Positions 44,360 through 53,616 of a stretch of DNA of 64,000 nucleotides are shown here, piece after piece. The translations under genes and the position numbers were made by a program. The number at the start of each line of letters is the position of its first letter. Within the stretch, counting starts at the first letter, position 1. The DNA is from Scheffersomyces stipitis CBS 6054 (Eukaryota > Ascomycota > Pichiomycetes > Serinales > Debaryomycetaceae), in the NCBI RefSeq assembly GCF_000209165.1, contig NC_009045.1:1488001-1552000 (forward strand), read 5' to 3'. The notes beneath the pieces are model-generated. The model was given only the letters and a program-made list of their open reading frames with translations, was not told the origin of the DNA and ran no database searches.

Positions 44360-45250
44360 ATGTCTAAAGTCTCAGTCGCCATTTTTGGAATTGGTGGATC
44401 CTTGGGTAAACCAATTATCGATGCTTTTGAAACTGGTAAGTTCGACGACAAGATCGAACTTCCTATCAAGGTTGTAACCAGAAAGGAATTGCCATCCACC
44501 GACAGAATTCAATATATTGTTGGAAACTTGGACGATGAACTGGTTGATAGTTTGGCACAGAAATTGGATGGTACTGATGTCGTTGTTGAATTGCTTGCTC
44601 CAAACCCTGTTTTGTTCACAATCGTCGAGAAGATTGTTCAGAAGGTTAAGCCAAAGTTGTTCATTCCTTCCGAATTCGGTGTTGATATTGATCAGGTCAA
44701 CACCTATATCCCTGGATTCTTGAATTCAAAAAAGACTCATGCCAATAATGTGAGAGGGTTTGGAATTAAAACTGTCAGTGTTGTCACTGCTATTTTTGCA
44801 GTTCCAGGCAGCATAACTTACGAGTTGGTTGCACAAGTTGGAATTGATGTAAAGGAAAAGACCATCACAAACTTTGGTGATCCAAACACCAAGTTTACTG
44901 TTTCTAAGTTGGCAGACATTGCTAATTCTGTTCTCTCTTTGACTACTTTGGATCCTCAAACTATTCCCGACACCGTTAGAATTCAGAGTGACGTAGTTTC
45001 CTTCCAGGATGTTATTGACAGATATGTTCAAACCCATGATGTTGAATTGAAGGTAGTCAAGACAATTCCTAAGGAAGAAGTTGCAAAGAATGTTGCAGCC
45101 AAATTTAGAAATGGATACGACAGAAGCGAAATCTTTTTCTATTTGCAAGCAATTGCATCTCAAGGAATCGACAAGGGTTTGCACTTCAGTGAGATCCACA
45201 ACGAATTAGTCAACCCAGGAGAATCTCTCTGGAAGTGGGAGAAGTTTTAG
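44360..45250 (+). CDS. NmrA/isoflavone-reductase-like protein, array gene 2
   Basis: A 296-residue paralogue with NAD(P) motif GIGGSLG, FIPSEFGVDIDQVN, and the presumed catalytic Lys124 (SKKTHANNVR). Its first half is nearly the same as array gene 3 at the DNA level, while residues 160-200 (SITYELVAQ, FTVSKLADIA) differ from genes 1, 3 and 4. It carries the shared C-terminal block HNELVNPGESLWKWEKF. Closely related Candida Cip1 is described as induced by cadmium and oxidative stress, so a stress or detoxification role is plausible, but this is inferred from family only. Same strand as all array members. Confidence 0.88.
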   Translation: MSKVSVAIFGIGGSLGKPIIDAFETGKFDDKIELPIKVVTRKELPSTDRIQYIVGNLDDELVDSLAQKLDGTDVVVELLAPNPVLFTIVEKIVQKVKPKLFIPSEFGVDIDQVNTYIPGFLNSKKTHANNVRGFGIKTVSVVTAIFAVPGSITYELVAQVGIDVKEKTITNFGDPNTKFTVSKLADIANSVLSLTTLDPQTIPDTVRIQSDVVSFQDVIDRYVQTHDVELKVVKTIPKEEVAKNVAAKFRNGYDRSEIFFYLQAIASQGIDKGLHFSEIHNELVNPGESLWKWEKF

Positions 45251-46247
45251 TTACTATTCGTGTTTTTAGTTTTTAAGTAAGATGTTTATACTGAATTAAT
45301 AATAGCCGTGAATTGGAGTAAGTATTGTATATGTACTGGAGATCAGGCAACCGTCATTACTTGGTTAAAAAGTGGAAGTTTTAGCGCATGGAGTCTCAGA
45401 AGTATACTGGCAATTGGCCTAAAGTATCAGTAGCTGTCGTCAACTTGTTGGCTTCTGAATTTGAAGAATTTTAAAGTCTACTACTATTGAAGGTGAGGCT
45501 CTTTGGGTGCAAAATACGCGGCTAAAAAATAATCTGGGCGCATTCTAAGGGCGGGTAAAAAAATATTCTAGAAACCGACCTGCGTTAACTCCGGAGCGAA
45601 GAAATCTGAATTTGATTTTCGTTTTGGGGTTAAACAGAGAGACTTGCCAATCTCTTACACAATTAAAGTTCAATTGCACTCAAGTTTTTCCGTGGTAATG
45701 CGAGATGTACAAAAGGTTGCGTTTTTGCTGAAGGCAGGGATTAAGAGGCTTTACTGAGAACTCGCAGAATCGTTGCAAAGTGTAAACTCTTTCGCAGCTA
45801 AATGTATAAGGACCAAATTGCACCATTGCATCATTTATTGGTCTGAAATACGAATATTGCATTCTATTCCCATATCGGACATTAGGATAAAAGGTAATTT
45901 GAATATAGAAACTTGAATTGGTAAGCATTTGCTTATACATCCACTTGTTTGCGGATTATTTAATGAGAATCTCCTTTTGTGTAATGTAGTTATATCCGTG
46001 AGCTAACGGATTCTTGCCATCAAATAATCAAGTCAAGGATAATCAGTAGTCCGATATCAGCTGTACTGGCATTACTAATAACCAGTTTGCGGTTATAACA
46101 GGGAAGCTCGGGAGGAGATAAAGATGGCGTAATTGTTTCTCATACCAACTATAAAAGGGAATGATTTTCTCTCCGTAGAAAGAAGATTTAAGGAACCATT
46201 ATCAAATACATTGGTAGCAATCATAACTACAAATCAACAAACTCATA
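45251..46247. promoter_or_regulatory. Promoter of array gene 3
   Basis: No gene. Modules: GGGTGCAAAA at 45505-45514, CTCCGGAG at 45589-45596 in ACCGACCTGCGTTAACTCCG, a long block to about 45703 that is near-identical upstream of gene 4, GCATTACTAATAACCAGTTT near 46070, and CTATAAAAGGGAATGA from 46149, 98 bp before the ATG. Confidence 0.6.
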
Positions 46248-47138
46248 ATGTCTAAAGTCTCAGTCGCCTTTTTCGGAATCACTGGATTCTTGGGAAACCC
46301 AATCATCGAAGCTTTTGAAACTGGTAAGTTCGACGACAAGATCGAACTTCCCATCAAGGTTGTAACCAGAAAGGAGTTGCCATCCACCGACAGAATTCAA
46401 TATATTGTTGGAAACTTGGACGATGAACTGGTTGATAGTTTGGCACAGAAATTGGATGGTACTGATGTCATTGTCGAGTTGCTTGCTGTGAACCCTGCTT
46501 TATTCAAAATCGTCGAGAAGATTGTTCAGAAGGTTAGGCCAAAGTTGTTCATTCCTTCCGAATTCGGTGTTGATATTGATCAAGTCAACACATATGTCCC
46601 TGGATTCTGGAGTGTCAAGTCGGATCACGTTGAACATGTAAGAGAGTCTGGAATTAAGACTGTTAGCGTTGTCACTGCCGAGTTTGCAGTTCCAGGTAGT
46701 TTCTTATATGAGTGGGTTGCACAAGTTGGAATTGACGTAAAGGAAAAGACCATCACCCATTTTGGTGACCCAAACACAAAGATTACAATCTGTAAATTGG
46801 CAGACATTGCTAATTCTGTTCTCTCTTTGATTACTTTGGATCCTCAAACTATTCCCGACACCGTTAGAATTCAGAGTGACGAAGTTACCTTCCAGGATGT
46901 TATTGACAGATATGTTCAAACTCACAACGTTGAATTGAAGGTAGTCAAGACGATCCCTAAGGAACAAGTGGCCAAGGACATTTTAACCAGATTTGAAAGT
47001 GGTTTCAGTCCAGATGATATCTTTTTCTATTTGCAAGCAATTGCATCTCAGGGTACCGATAAAGGTATGCACTTTACTGAGATTCACAACGAATTGGTCA
47101 ACCCAGGAGAATCTCTCTGGAAGTGGGAGAAGTTTTAG
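46248..47138 (+). CDS. NmrA/isoflavone-reductase-like protein, array gene 3
   Basis: A 296-residue paralogue with GITGFLG, FIPSEFGVDIDQVN, and Lys124 in SVKSDHVEHVRE. It is a patchwork: codons around 20-110 follow array gene 2, residues 112-135 follow gene 4 (GFWS..SDHVEHVRESG), and 46653-46829 is identical to gene 1 (177 of 177 bases). The C-terminal part (ESGFSPDDIFFYLQAIASQGTDKGMHF) resembles gene 4. It is probably enzymatically competent, with the substrate unknown. The 72 bases at 47144-47215 after the stop are identical to those after gene 4, so the duplication unit included 3' flanking DNA. Confidence 0.88.
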   Translation: MSKVSVAFFGITGFLGNPIIEAFETGKFDDKIELPIKVVTRKELPSTDRIQYIVGNLDDELVDSLAQKLDGTDVIVELLAVNPALFKIVEKIVQKVRPKLFIPSEFGVDIDQVNTYVPGFWSVKSDHVEHVRESGIKTVSVVTAEFAVPGSFLYEWVAQVGIDVKEKTITHFGDPNTKITICKLADIANSVLSLITLDPQTIPDTVRIQSDEVTFQDVIDRYVQTHNVELKVVKTIPKEQVAKDILTRFESGFSPDDIFFYLQAIASQGTDKGMHFTEIHNELVNPGESLWKWEKF

Positions 47139-48052
47139 TTACTATTAGTGTTTTTATGTAAGATGTTTATACTGAATAAATCATCGCTGTGAATTCGAGT
47201 AAGTATTGTAGATGTATTCTTTAGAGATCAAGCAACCGCCAATGCTTGGTAAAGGATGCAATCTCCGAGTATACTGTCAATTGGGCTCTAGTATTAGTAG
47301 CTGTCATCAACTAGTTAGCTTCTGAATTTAAAGACTTTCAAAGTCTTCTACTAATTTAGTAGAGACTCTTTGGGTGCAAAATGCACGAAAGGCGCATTCT
47401 AAGGGTGAAAAAAAATTCTAGAAACCGACCTGCGATAGCTCCGGAGCGAAGAAATCAGATTTTGATTTTCGTTTTGGGTTAAACAGAGAGACTTGCCAAT
47501 CTCTTACACAATTAAAGTTCAATTGCACCCAAATTGTTCCGTGGTATTGCGAGAAGTGCAAAAAGTTGCATTTTGCTGAAAGCAGGGATTAAGTGGTTTA
47601 ACTGATAATCCGCAGTAGAGTATTTACATAGATAAAATTGCGCCATTGCATCATTTAATGGTCCTTAATACTGATATTGTCTCCCATTACGGTATCGGGC
47701 ATTAGGATATAAGATAACCTGAATCAAAAATTGAATAGGTAAGCATTTACTTATACATCCACCTGTTTGCGGATTATTTAACGAGAATATAGTTTTGTGT
47801 CATGTAATTCTATTCGCGATCTAGCGAATTTTTGCCATAAAATAATTAAGACAAATCCAGTAGTCCGACATCTGCTGTACTGGCATTACTAATAACCAGT
47901 TTGCGGTTATAACAGGGTAGGAGAAAATATGGGGCTATTCTAGCTCATACTGACTATAAAAGGGAATGATTTCTGCTTCGTAGAAAGAAGATTTAAGGAA
48001 CCATTATCGAATATATTGATAGCAGCCATAAGAACAAAACAAGAAACTCACA
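47139..48052. promoter_or_regulatory. Promoter of array gene 4
   Basis: No gene. Modules: GGGTGCAAAA at 47372-47381, CTCCGGAG at 47439-47446 (here CCTGCGATAGCTCCGGAG), the block to about 47555 shared with gene 3, GCATTACTAATAACCAGTTT near 47885, and CTATAAAAGGGAATGA from 47954, about 98 bp before the ATG. Confidence 0.6.
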
Positions 48053-48943
48053 ATGTCTAAAGTCTCAGTCGCCATTTTTGGAATTGGTGGATCTTTGGGT
48101 AAACCAATTATCGATGCCTTCGAAACTGGTAAGTTCGACGACAAGATCGAACTTCCCATCAAGGTTGTAACAAGGAAGGATTTGCCATCTACCGACAGAA
48201 TTCAATATATTGTTGGTAACTTGGACGATGAACTGGTCGATAGTTTGGCACAGAAATTGGAGGGTACTGATGTCGTTGTCGAGTTACTTGCTGTAGAGCC
48301 TGTTTTATTGAAAATCGTCGAGGAGATACTTCAGAAGGTTAAGCCGAAGTTATTTCTTCCTTCTGAATTTAGTGTAGACATTGATCAGGTCAACACTTAT
48401 ATCCCTGGATTCTGGAGTGCCATGTCGGATCATGTTGAACATGTAAGAGAGTCTGGAATTAAGACTGTAAGCATTGTCACTGGCGAGTTTGCAGTTCCTG
48501 GCAGCTTCATGTATGAATTGGTCTCACAAGTCGGAATAGACGTAAAGGAAAAAACGATCACCCACTTTGGTGACCCAAATACGAAGATCACCATCTGTAA
48601 ATTGGCAGACATTGCTAATTCTGTTCTCTCTTTGATTACTTTGTATCCTCAAACTATTCCAGACATTGTTCGAATCCAGAGTGATGAAGTTACCTTCCAG
48701 GAAGTTATCGATAGATACATTCAAACCCATAACGTTGAATTGAAGGTAGTCAAGACAATCCCTAAGGAACAAGTGGCCAAGGACATTTTAACCAGATTTG
48801 AAAGTGGTTTCAGCCTAGATGAAATTTTTCTCTATTTGCAAGCAATTGCATCTCAGGGTACCGATAAAGGTATGCACTTTAGTGAAATTCACAACGAATT
48901 GGTAAACCCAGGAGAATCTCTCTGGAAGTGGGAGAAGTTTTAG
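48053..48943 (+). CDS. NmrA/isoflavone-reductase-like protein, array gene 4 (catalytic Lys lost)
   Basis: A 296-residue paralogue with an intact Rossmann motif GIGGSLG. Two positions constant in the other copies differ: FLPSEFSVDID has Ser107 instead of Gly, and residue 124 is Met (GCC ATG TCG) where the other four have Lys aligned with the catalytic Lys of phenylcoumaran/isoflavone reductases. The frame is intact and the rest is well conserved, so this may be a non-enzymatic NAD(P)-binding sensor, as NmrA itself is, or a copy at the start of decay. It shares promoter modules and 72 bp of 3' flank with gene 3. Confidence 0.87.
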   Translation: MSKVSVAIFGIGGSLGKPIIDAFETGKFDDKIELPIKVVTRKDLPSTDRIQYIVGNLDDELVDSLAQKLEGTDVVVELLAVEPVLLKIVEEILQKVKPKLFLPSEFSVDIDQVNTYIPGFWSAMSDHVEHVRESGIKTVSIVTGEFAVPGSFMYELVSQVGIDVKEKTITHFGDPNTKITICKLADIANSVLSLITLYPQTIPDIVRIQSDEVTFQEVIDRYIQTHNVELKVVKTIPKEQVAKDILTRFESGFSLDEIFLYLQAIASQGTDKGMHFSEIHNELVNPGESLWKWEKF

Positions 48944-49984
48944 TTATCATTAGTGTTTTTATGTAAGATGTTTATACTGAATAAATCATCGCTGTGAATT
49001 CGAGTAAGTATTGTAGATGTGTTTGATTGATTGAACTGACTGGCAACAAGATCCATATTTCGGATATACTTTTGGAACAGAGATGAACTTTTAGTTAGCA
49101 GTGTGATCTCAAAGCATGCTGATATTTGTTTCTTAAGAGAATAAATATTTGCAGCCATTAGTTATCTTTTACTGTCATAAGAAAAGAGACGATCGTGAAA
49201 CACTCGGTGTATCTCTCAACCGCAAATGAGTTTCAACATTTGACTGTTACACAACTCCACAGAAGGGAACCACAGGAACCTATCCGCCATGGTTTTGTTA
49301 TTCTTCTTATGCTATTCTGCTAAAGCTGTAATTTGCAACTCCGTTTTAGGAAAGTGGCTGCAACTTCAATGCGCAAATACGAGAATCTTAATAATCCGAT
49401 GGCATAAGCAGGAAAATGAATTAACCGGCGTCTGACAAATGGCTGCTCACGGTAAATGCTGTACTGGTATCGTCTCCTGCATTCAAGTATCCTTCACGTG
49501 ACTCCATATTACTATATATTACTCTATATTACAGAACTAAATATTGTATGCACTACATTACTAATAATTATGTAAAAAATGGCGCGCTACCAATTGGCTA
49601 ATGTCGAAACCATGTCGCAAGAATGTCACAAAATTCGATTTCTTATGTCATCACTGACTCAGCTTACCTAATTTCCACGAACAAAATGCAAGATTATTAA
49701 TTTTTCAGAAGGCTACTGTGGAGCAATTTGCAGACATGGTAGCCTCCACAGTCTCGAGAGCTCGAGTATATATAGATGGGATGATTTCTGGCAAATATCC
49801 ACAATTACGTATTCTCTTTATTCAAATATAAAACATCAATTGATATAAAAGTATCAATTACCGTTCAACTCAACATTCTTCTTAACTATTAAGAATTGCA
49901 AATAGCGAATTATCAAACAGTTCGAACCATTGCACACATTTAAGCTGATTACTTCACTTTCATAAAAACATTTCTATAATTACG
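48944..49984. promoter_or_regulatory. Upstream region of array gene 5
   Basis: No gene. The first 77 bp copy the 3' flank of gene 3. The CTCCGGAG and GGGTGCAAAA modules are absent. A TCACGTGA-type site (TTCACGTGACT) lies near 49496. ACTGTGGAG (49715-49723) and CTCCACAGT (49744-49752) form an inverted repeat just before a TATATATA at 49767-49774. Confidence 0.55.
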
Positions 49985-50875
49985 ATGTCTAAGGTCTCAA
50001 TTGCTGTCATTGGTCTCAACGGTTTCTTAGGTAAGCCTGTTGTGGATGCCATTGAATCTGGAAAGTTCGACGACAAGATCCAGTTCCCAATCAAGGCTGT
50101 TACCAGAAAGGAAAAGCCTTCCACTTCCAAAATTGAGTACGTTGTTGCTCAGTTGGACGACGAACACATCGACGATGTCGCTGCCAAGTTGAAGGGCACT
50201 GATGTCATTATCGAGTTGGTCGCTCCAAACCCACAATTGTTCCTGACTCTCGAGAAGGTCGCAGCCAAGGTCCAGCCAAAGTTGTACATTCCTTCGCAAT
50301 TTGGTGTTGACATTCTCCAAATCGATGCCTATGCTCGTGGATTCTTGGCCATCAAGACTGAACACTCGACCAAGCTCAGAGAAAGTGGTTTGAAGGTCGT
50401 TGATTTCGTCACCGGTTTCTTCGCTGAACCAGGTGCATTCCTCTACGAAATTGTCGGAGTTGCTGGTATCGATCCAGCTACCAAGACTATCACCCAGAGA
50501 GGCTCTCCAGACTCCAAGATCTCTATCACCAAGTTGCCTGATATCGGATACTCCTTGGTTTCTTTGCTGACCCAGGACCCAGCCACTCTTCCAGATACCG
50601 TTAGAATCTCATCTCAAGTCATCACCCTCCAAGATGTCATTGACAAGTACGAAGCCAATCACGACGTCAAGTTGTCTGTGGTTAAGACCATCTCCAAGGA
50701 AGACACCTTGAAGGACTTCCAGGACAGATTGGCTGCTGGCTTCAACTTTGCCGACTTCTTCTTCTACCTTCAAGCTGTGGCTACCCAAGGTCTTGACAAG
50801 GGTGTTTTGTTCTCGGAAGTCCACAACGAGTTGGTCAACCCAGGTGAATCTTTGTTCAAATGGGGTAAGTTCTAA
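49985..50875 (+). CDS. NmrA/isoflavone-reductase-like protein, array gene 5 (divergent copy)
   Basis: A 296-residue member clearly older than genes 1-4: GLNGFLG Rossmann motif, YIPSQFGVD (Gln instead of Glu in the PSEFG block), and Lys124 in AIKTEHSTKLRE. It is the only copy with strongly biased codons (AAG, TTG, GTC, GCC, few A/T-ending alternatives), which suggests high expression. Its promoter is unrelated to those of the other copies. The CTG at 50243-50245 aligns with ACT/ACA Thr in genes 1 and 2 (LF-[CTG]-TLEK versus LF-T-TVEK). It may be the constitutive parent of the array, with genes 1-4 as inducible derivatives (inference). Confidence 0.9.
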   Translation: MSKVSIAVIGLNGFLGKPVVDAIESGKFDDKIQFPIKAVTRKEKPSTSKIEYVVAQLDDEHIDDVAAKLKGTDVIIELVAPNPQLFLTLEKVAAKVQPKLYIPSQFGVDILQIDAYARGFLAIKTEHSTKLRESGLKVVDFVTGFFAEPGAFLYEIVGVAGIDPATKTITQRGSPDSKISITKLPDIGYSLVSLLTQDPATLPDTVRISSQVITLQDVIDKYEANHDVKLSVVKTISKEDTLKDFQDRLAAGFNFADFFFYLQAVATQGLDKGVLFSEVHNELVNPGESLFKWGKF

Positions 50876-51342
50876 GTATATACTGTTATCATGTGTAGTA
50901 TAATGAACATTGTTTAATAATCTTTAGTAGTTTCAAGCAAGTAGCAGCCCTACTGTGGTTCTCCTTCCTACAACCACCATGTGCAGCATTGTTTGGCGCC
51001 CGTCATCCCATTGTGCGGCTGCATAGTCTTAAATATGAGATGGCTGCGAAATCAGTTCTACTTTTGCTATGTTTAAAAAAACGAACATGTATAAGCAATT
51101 GTATATAGACCGATATATAAATATCCCCAAGTTCGAGCCAGCGAAACTAGCGAATCAAAACAAACTATAAATAAAGCAATCTTATCAACTATATATCCCA
51201 AGGTTTTAGTGTACTGCGGTAGGTTCTGTAATAATTTGTAAACATTTTTATGGATCTTTTTTTGTGGTGGATTTCTATAATCGTCATAAGCTCTAGAAAA
51301 ATTGTAGTAGTCGTGAATGTAGCTGACCTCGCATCTAGATAT
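50876..51342. other. Convergent spacer, array gene 5/PSP1
   Basis: 467 bp with no gene and AT-rich 3' flanks. Confidence 0.5.
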
Positions 51343-51979
51343 CTAATGGTTGATCGAATCAACGAGAGACTTCAAGACAAACGACTCACCAGAATTAGAG
51401 TTTGAGCCATTTGGGTCATTGCCACTGCCGTTGCGGTTCAACCGAGCGGAAAAGTCAATGTCTTCCTCTTCTTCGACCTCCTTGATATCTCCGCTATTCT
51501 GTCTGAAGTGCATGTACCCAGAACTTCCAACAGGGCCCGGGCCCGAACCAGGGTTTTGAAATGGAGGGTACATTCCAAACATTTGCTGTGACTGGAAAGG
51601 TCCCTGGTTCTGAAGAGGCTGCAACTGTTGTGGCATCTGATGAGGTGGCATCATTTGTTGCGGAAGACATTGTCCCTGGTACATGGGGTGATTTTGGGTC
51701 TGGTTCTGTTTCTGGTCCGAGAGGAACCTTCTGGGGACCTGGACCAAGTCGTTGTTCAATCCAAAGCCATTAGGAACTGACTGAGGGGCTGACCCTAAGT
51801 TTGAGATCATTGGGAACTGGCCAGTGGAAACAGGAGGAGGTTGGTACGAAAATCTTCTTTCGATATCGAAATAAGGTGGAGCACCCCCAGCTGCTGGGCC
51901 GCTGGCATTTGTATAATTGCCACCGTTGAAAGGATCGTTCAACTTTATTTGGTGTTGTTTTTGTTGCTGTTGTTGTTGC

Positions 51980-52012
<33 letters not shown>

Positions 52013-53616
52013 TGTTGTTGCTGTTGCTGCTGTTGAAAAGCAGACCCAGGGTTGGTACCAGAACCAGAGTTAGTGCCAGAGCTAGAGTTCGAAGCTCCAT
52101 TATTCATCAATGGGCTTGTGCTGGGCTGTTTGTGGACCGTGTATGGCAAGCCAATCACGGCACACATCCAGATTCTGGTCTTGTAGATTCTAAATAGTTC
52201 TCTAACAAGGTCTCTAAAATCGATACGCTTGGAGGTGGAGTAATAGAAGATCAACTTCTTTCTGTCAAACTGGTATTCGGCATCGATCAACTTCATCTGG
52301 AGAAGATCCTGAGCTGTAGAAGAAGTACTCGATGCTCCTGAAGTGTTGGACGAAGATTGAGTATTGCTGGAATTGGCAAGAACTCCAGTAGCATTGGCGA
52401 TCTTGGCCAAACACAAACGACAAGCCTTTTCTTCATCCTGCTTTTTGTTCAAGATCTGGATTATCTCGTTCGGCTGTGCCAAAGACAAGATGGACTTGGG
52501 GAAGTGAAGGGTAGGAGGACTCACGGAGTTATTGGAAGTGTGTTCGCTCAAGTTTCTGACCGAAAGGGCTTCGTCGAGATTGTCGTTTTCGTTGAGCGCA
52601 GATTGCTGCTCTTGAAACTGTAACAACTTCATCAACCTAGCCTCGTCGATAGAGATATTCATCTTGAACACCTTTCCTAAGTCACGGCCCCTATCAGCTT
52701 CTACGATTACAAGGTCGCCTACTCTCAAGTTGGCCAACTCAGGCGTTGGGTTCAGTGGCAAGTAGAACACATCGATTCTGCCAGCCTTGAATCCCACAAG
52801 TACCAACTGGTAGTTCCGCAAATTGTTCTCTATCGGAAACTTGGGCAACTGGTAAGCGTCACCAAGGTACTTTTCCTCGTCAAAGAAGCGTTCGTTCAAC
52901 AACTTAAGTGTAACCTTAACCCTTTCGTGAGGGTCGCATTCAAAGTACTCATTCACTAGCTGGAGTGTGCTCTTGTTGGCGAGCGACGTATCGTCAAAGC
53001 TAAACAGGGTGCGGAAACTCGAGCTTGCCCCCATTGCTGGCGCAGTCGCACTCGCATTAGACGAGTTGGTGCTGGCATTGGCATTGGCCTTAGCGTTTGA
53101 AGCAGCATTCGCATAGCTGTATACGTCCGAGTAGGAATGTCTTCTCAAGTTAAAATCGTAGTGGAAGTTGGGCTGTTGTGGTTGTGGTTGCTGCTGCTGC
53201 TGCGTTATGGTGTGGATATTGTGTGGAGCGTTTTGGGTTGGTGCGGGTTGGACTGTCTGGTGATTTTGTTGAAGATGGTGCATATCCTGGGGATCATAGA
53301 CATTCTCGCGCTCCTCGGGAGACAACGATGCGGCAAACGAGCTGCGAGTAGACGAGGGCTGTTGCTGGAGCGGTCCGTTGGCCCAGATGCTGGAAGCCGG
53401 TGAGGTATTCAGCCAGATGTCGTAGTTGGAGGATCTGCGTGGGGGAACTGTAGGGGTAGCAGGCGCAGGCGCAGAGCCCCAGATATTTGTGTTTGAGGAA
53501 GGTCCTGAGAACGACAGCTGGCGTGGGTGGGCAGCCAGCGACATTGGCGTGGAAGCTGTGTTTGCAGCCTGCGGGTCGAATGTAGGAGAGTCTCCGTCAA
53601 ACGACAACGTCATCAT
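51343..53616 (-). CDS. PSP1: PSP1-domain protein with poly-Gln tract
   Basis: A 757-residue protein. The N-terminal 200 residues are low complexity (Ser, Pro, Gln, Asn) with short SFSGPSSN/NIWG-type motifs. The PSP1 domain spans about 270-500 and is split by a Ser/Asn-rich linker: LRVGDLVIVEADRGRDLGKV, then QILNKKQDEEKACRLCLAKI, then AEYQFDRKKLIFYYSTSKRIDFRDLVRELFRIYKTRIWM. A run of 25 Gln (51961-52035) and a Gln/Pro/Met-rich tail follow. S. cerevisiae Psp1 (and YLR177W) forms cytoplasmic granules and suppresses DNA polymerase alpha mutants when overexpressed, but its biochemical role is unclear. The gene starts with two Met codons. Confidence 0.85.
51961..52035 (-). repeat. CAG/CAA repeat encoding 25 Gln
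   Basis: 25 consecutive CAG/CAA codons on the minus strand, flanked by Phe and Lys. The mixed codons reduce but do not remove slippage, so length variation between strains is expected. Confidence 0.95.

Noticed and set aside
49911..49930. GTTCGAACCA resembling a tRNA T-arm (B box) on either strand
   Set aside because: It lacks the full GGTTCGANNC consensus, and no A box or cloverleaf is visible around it.
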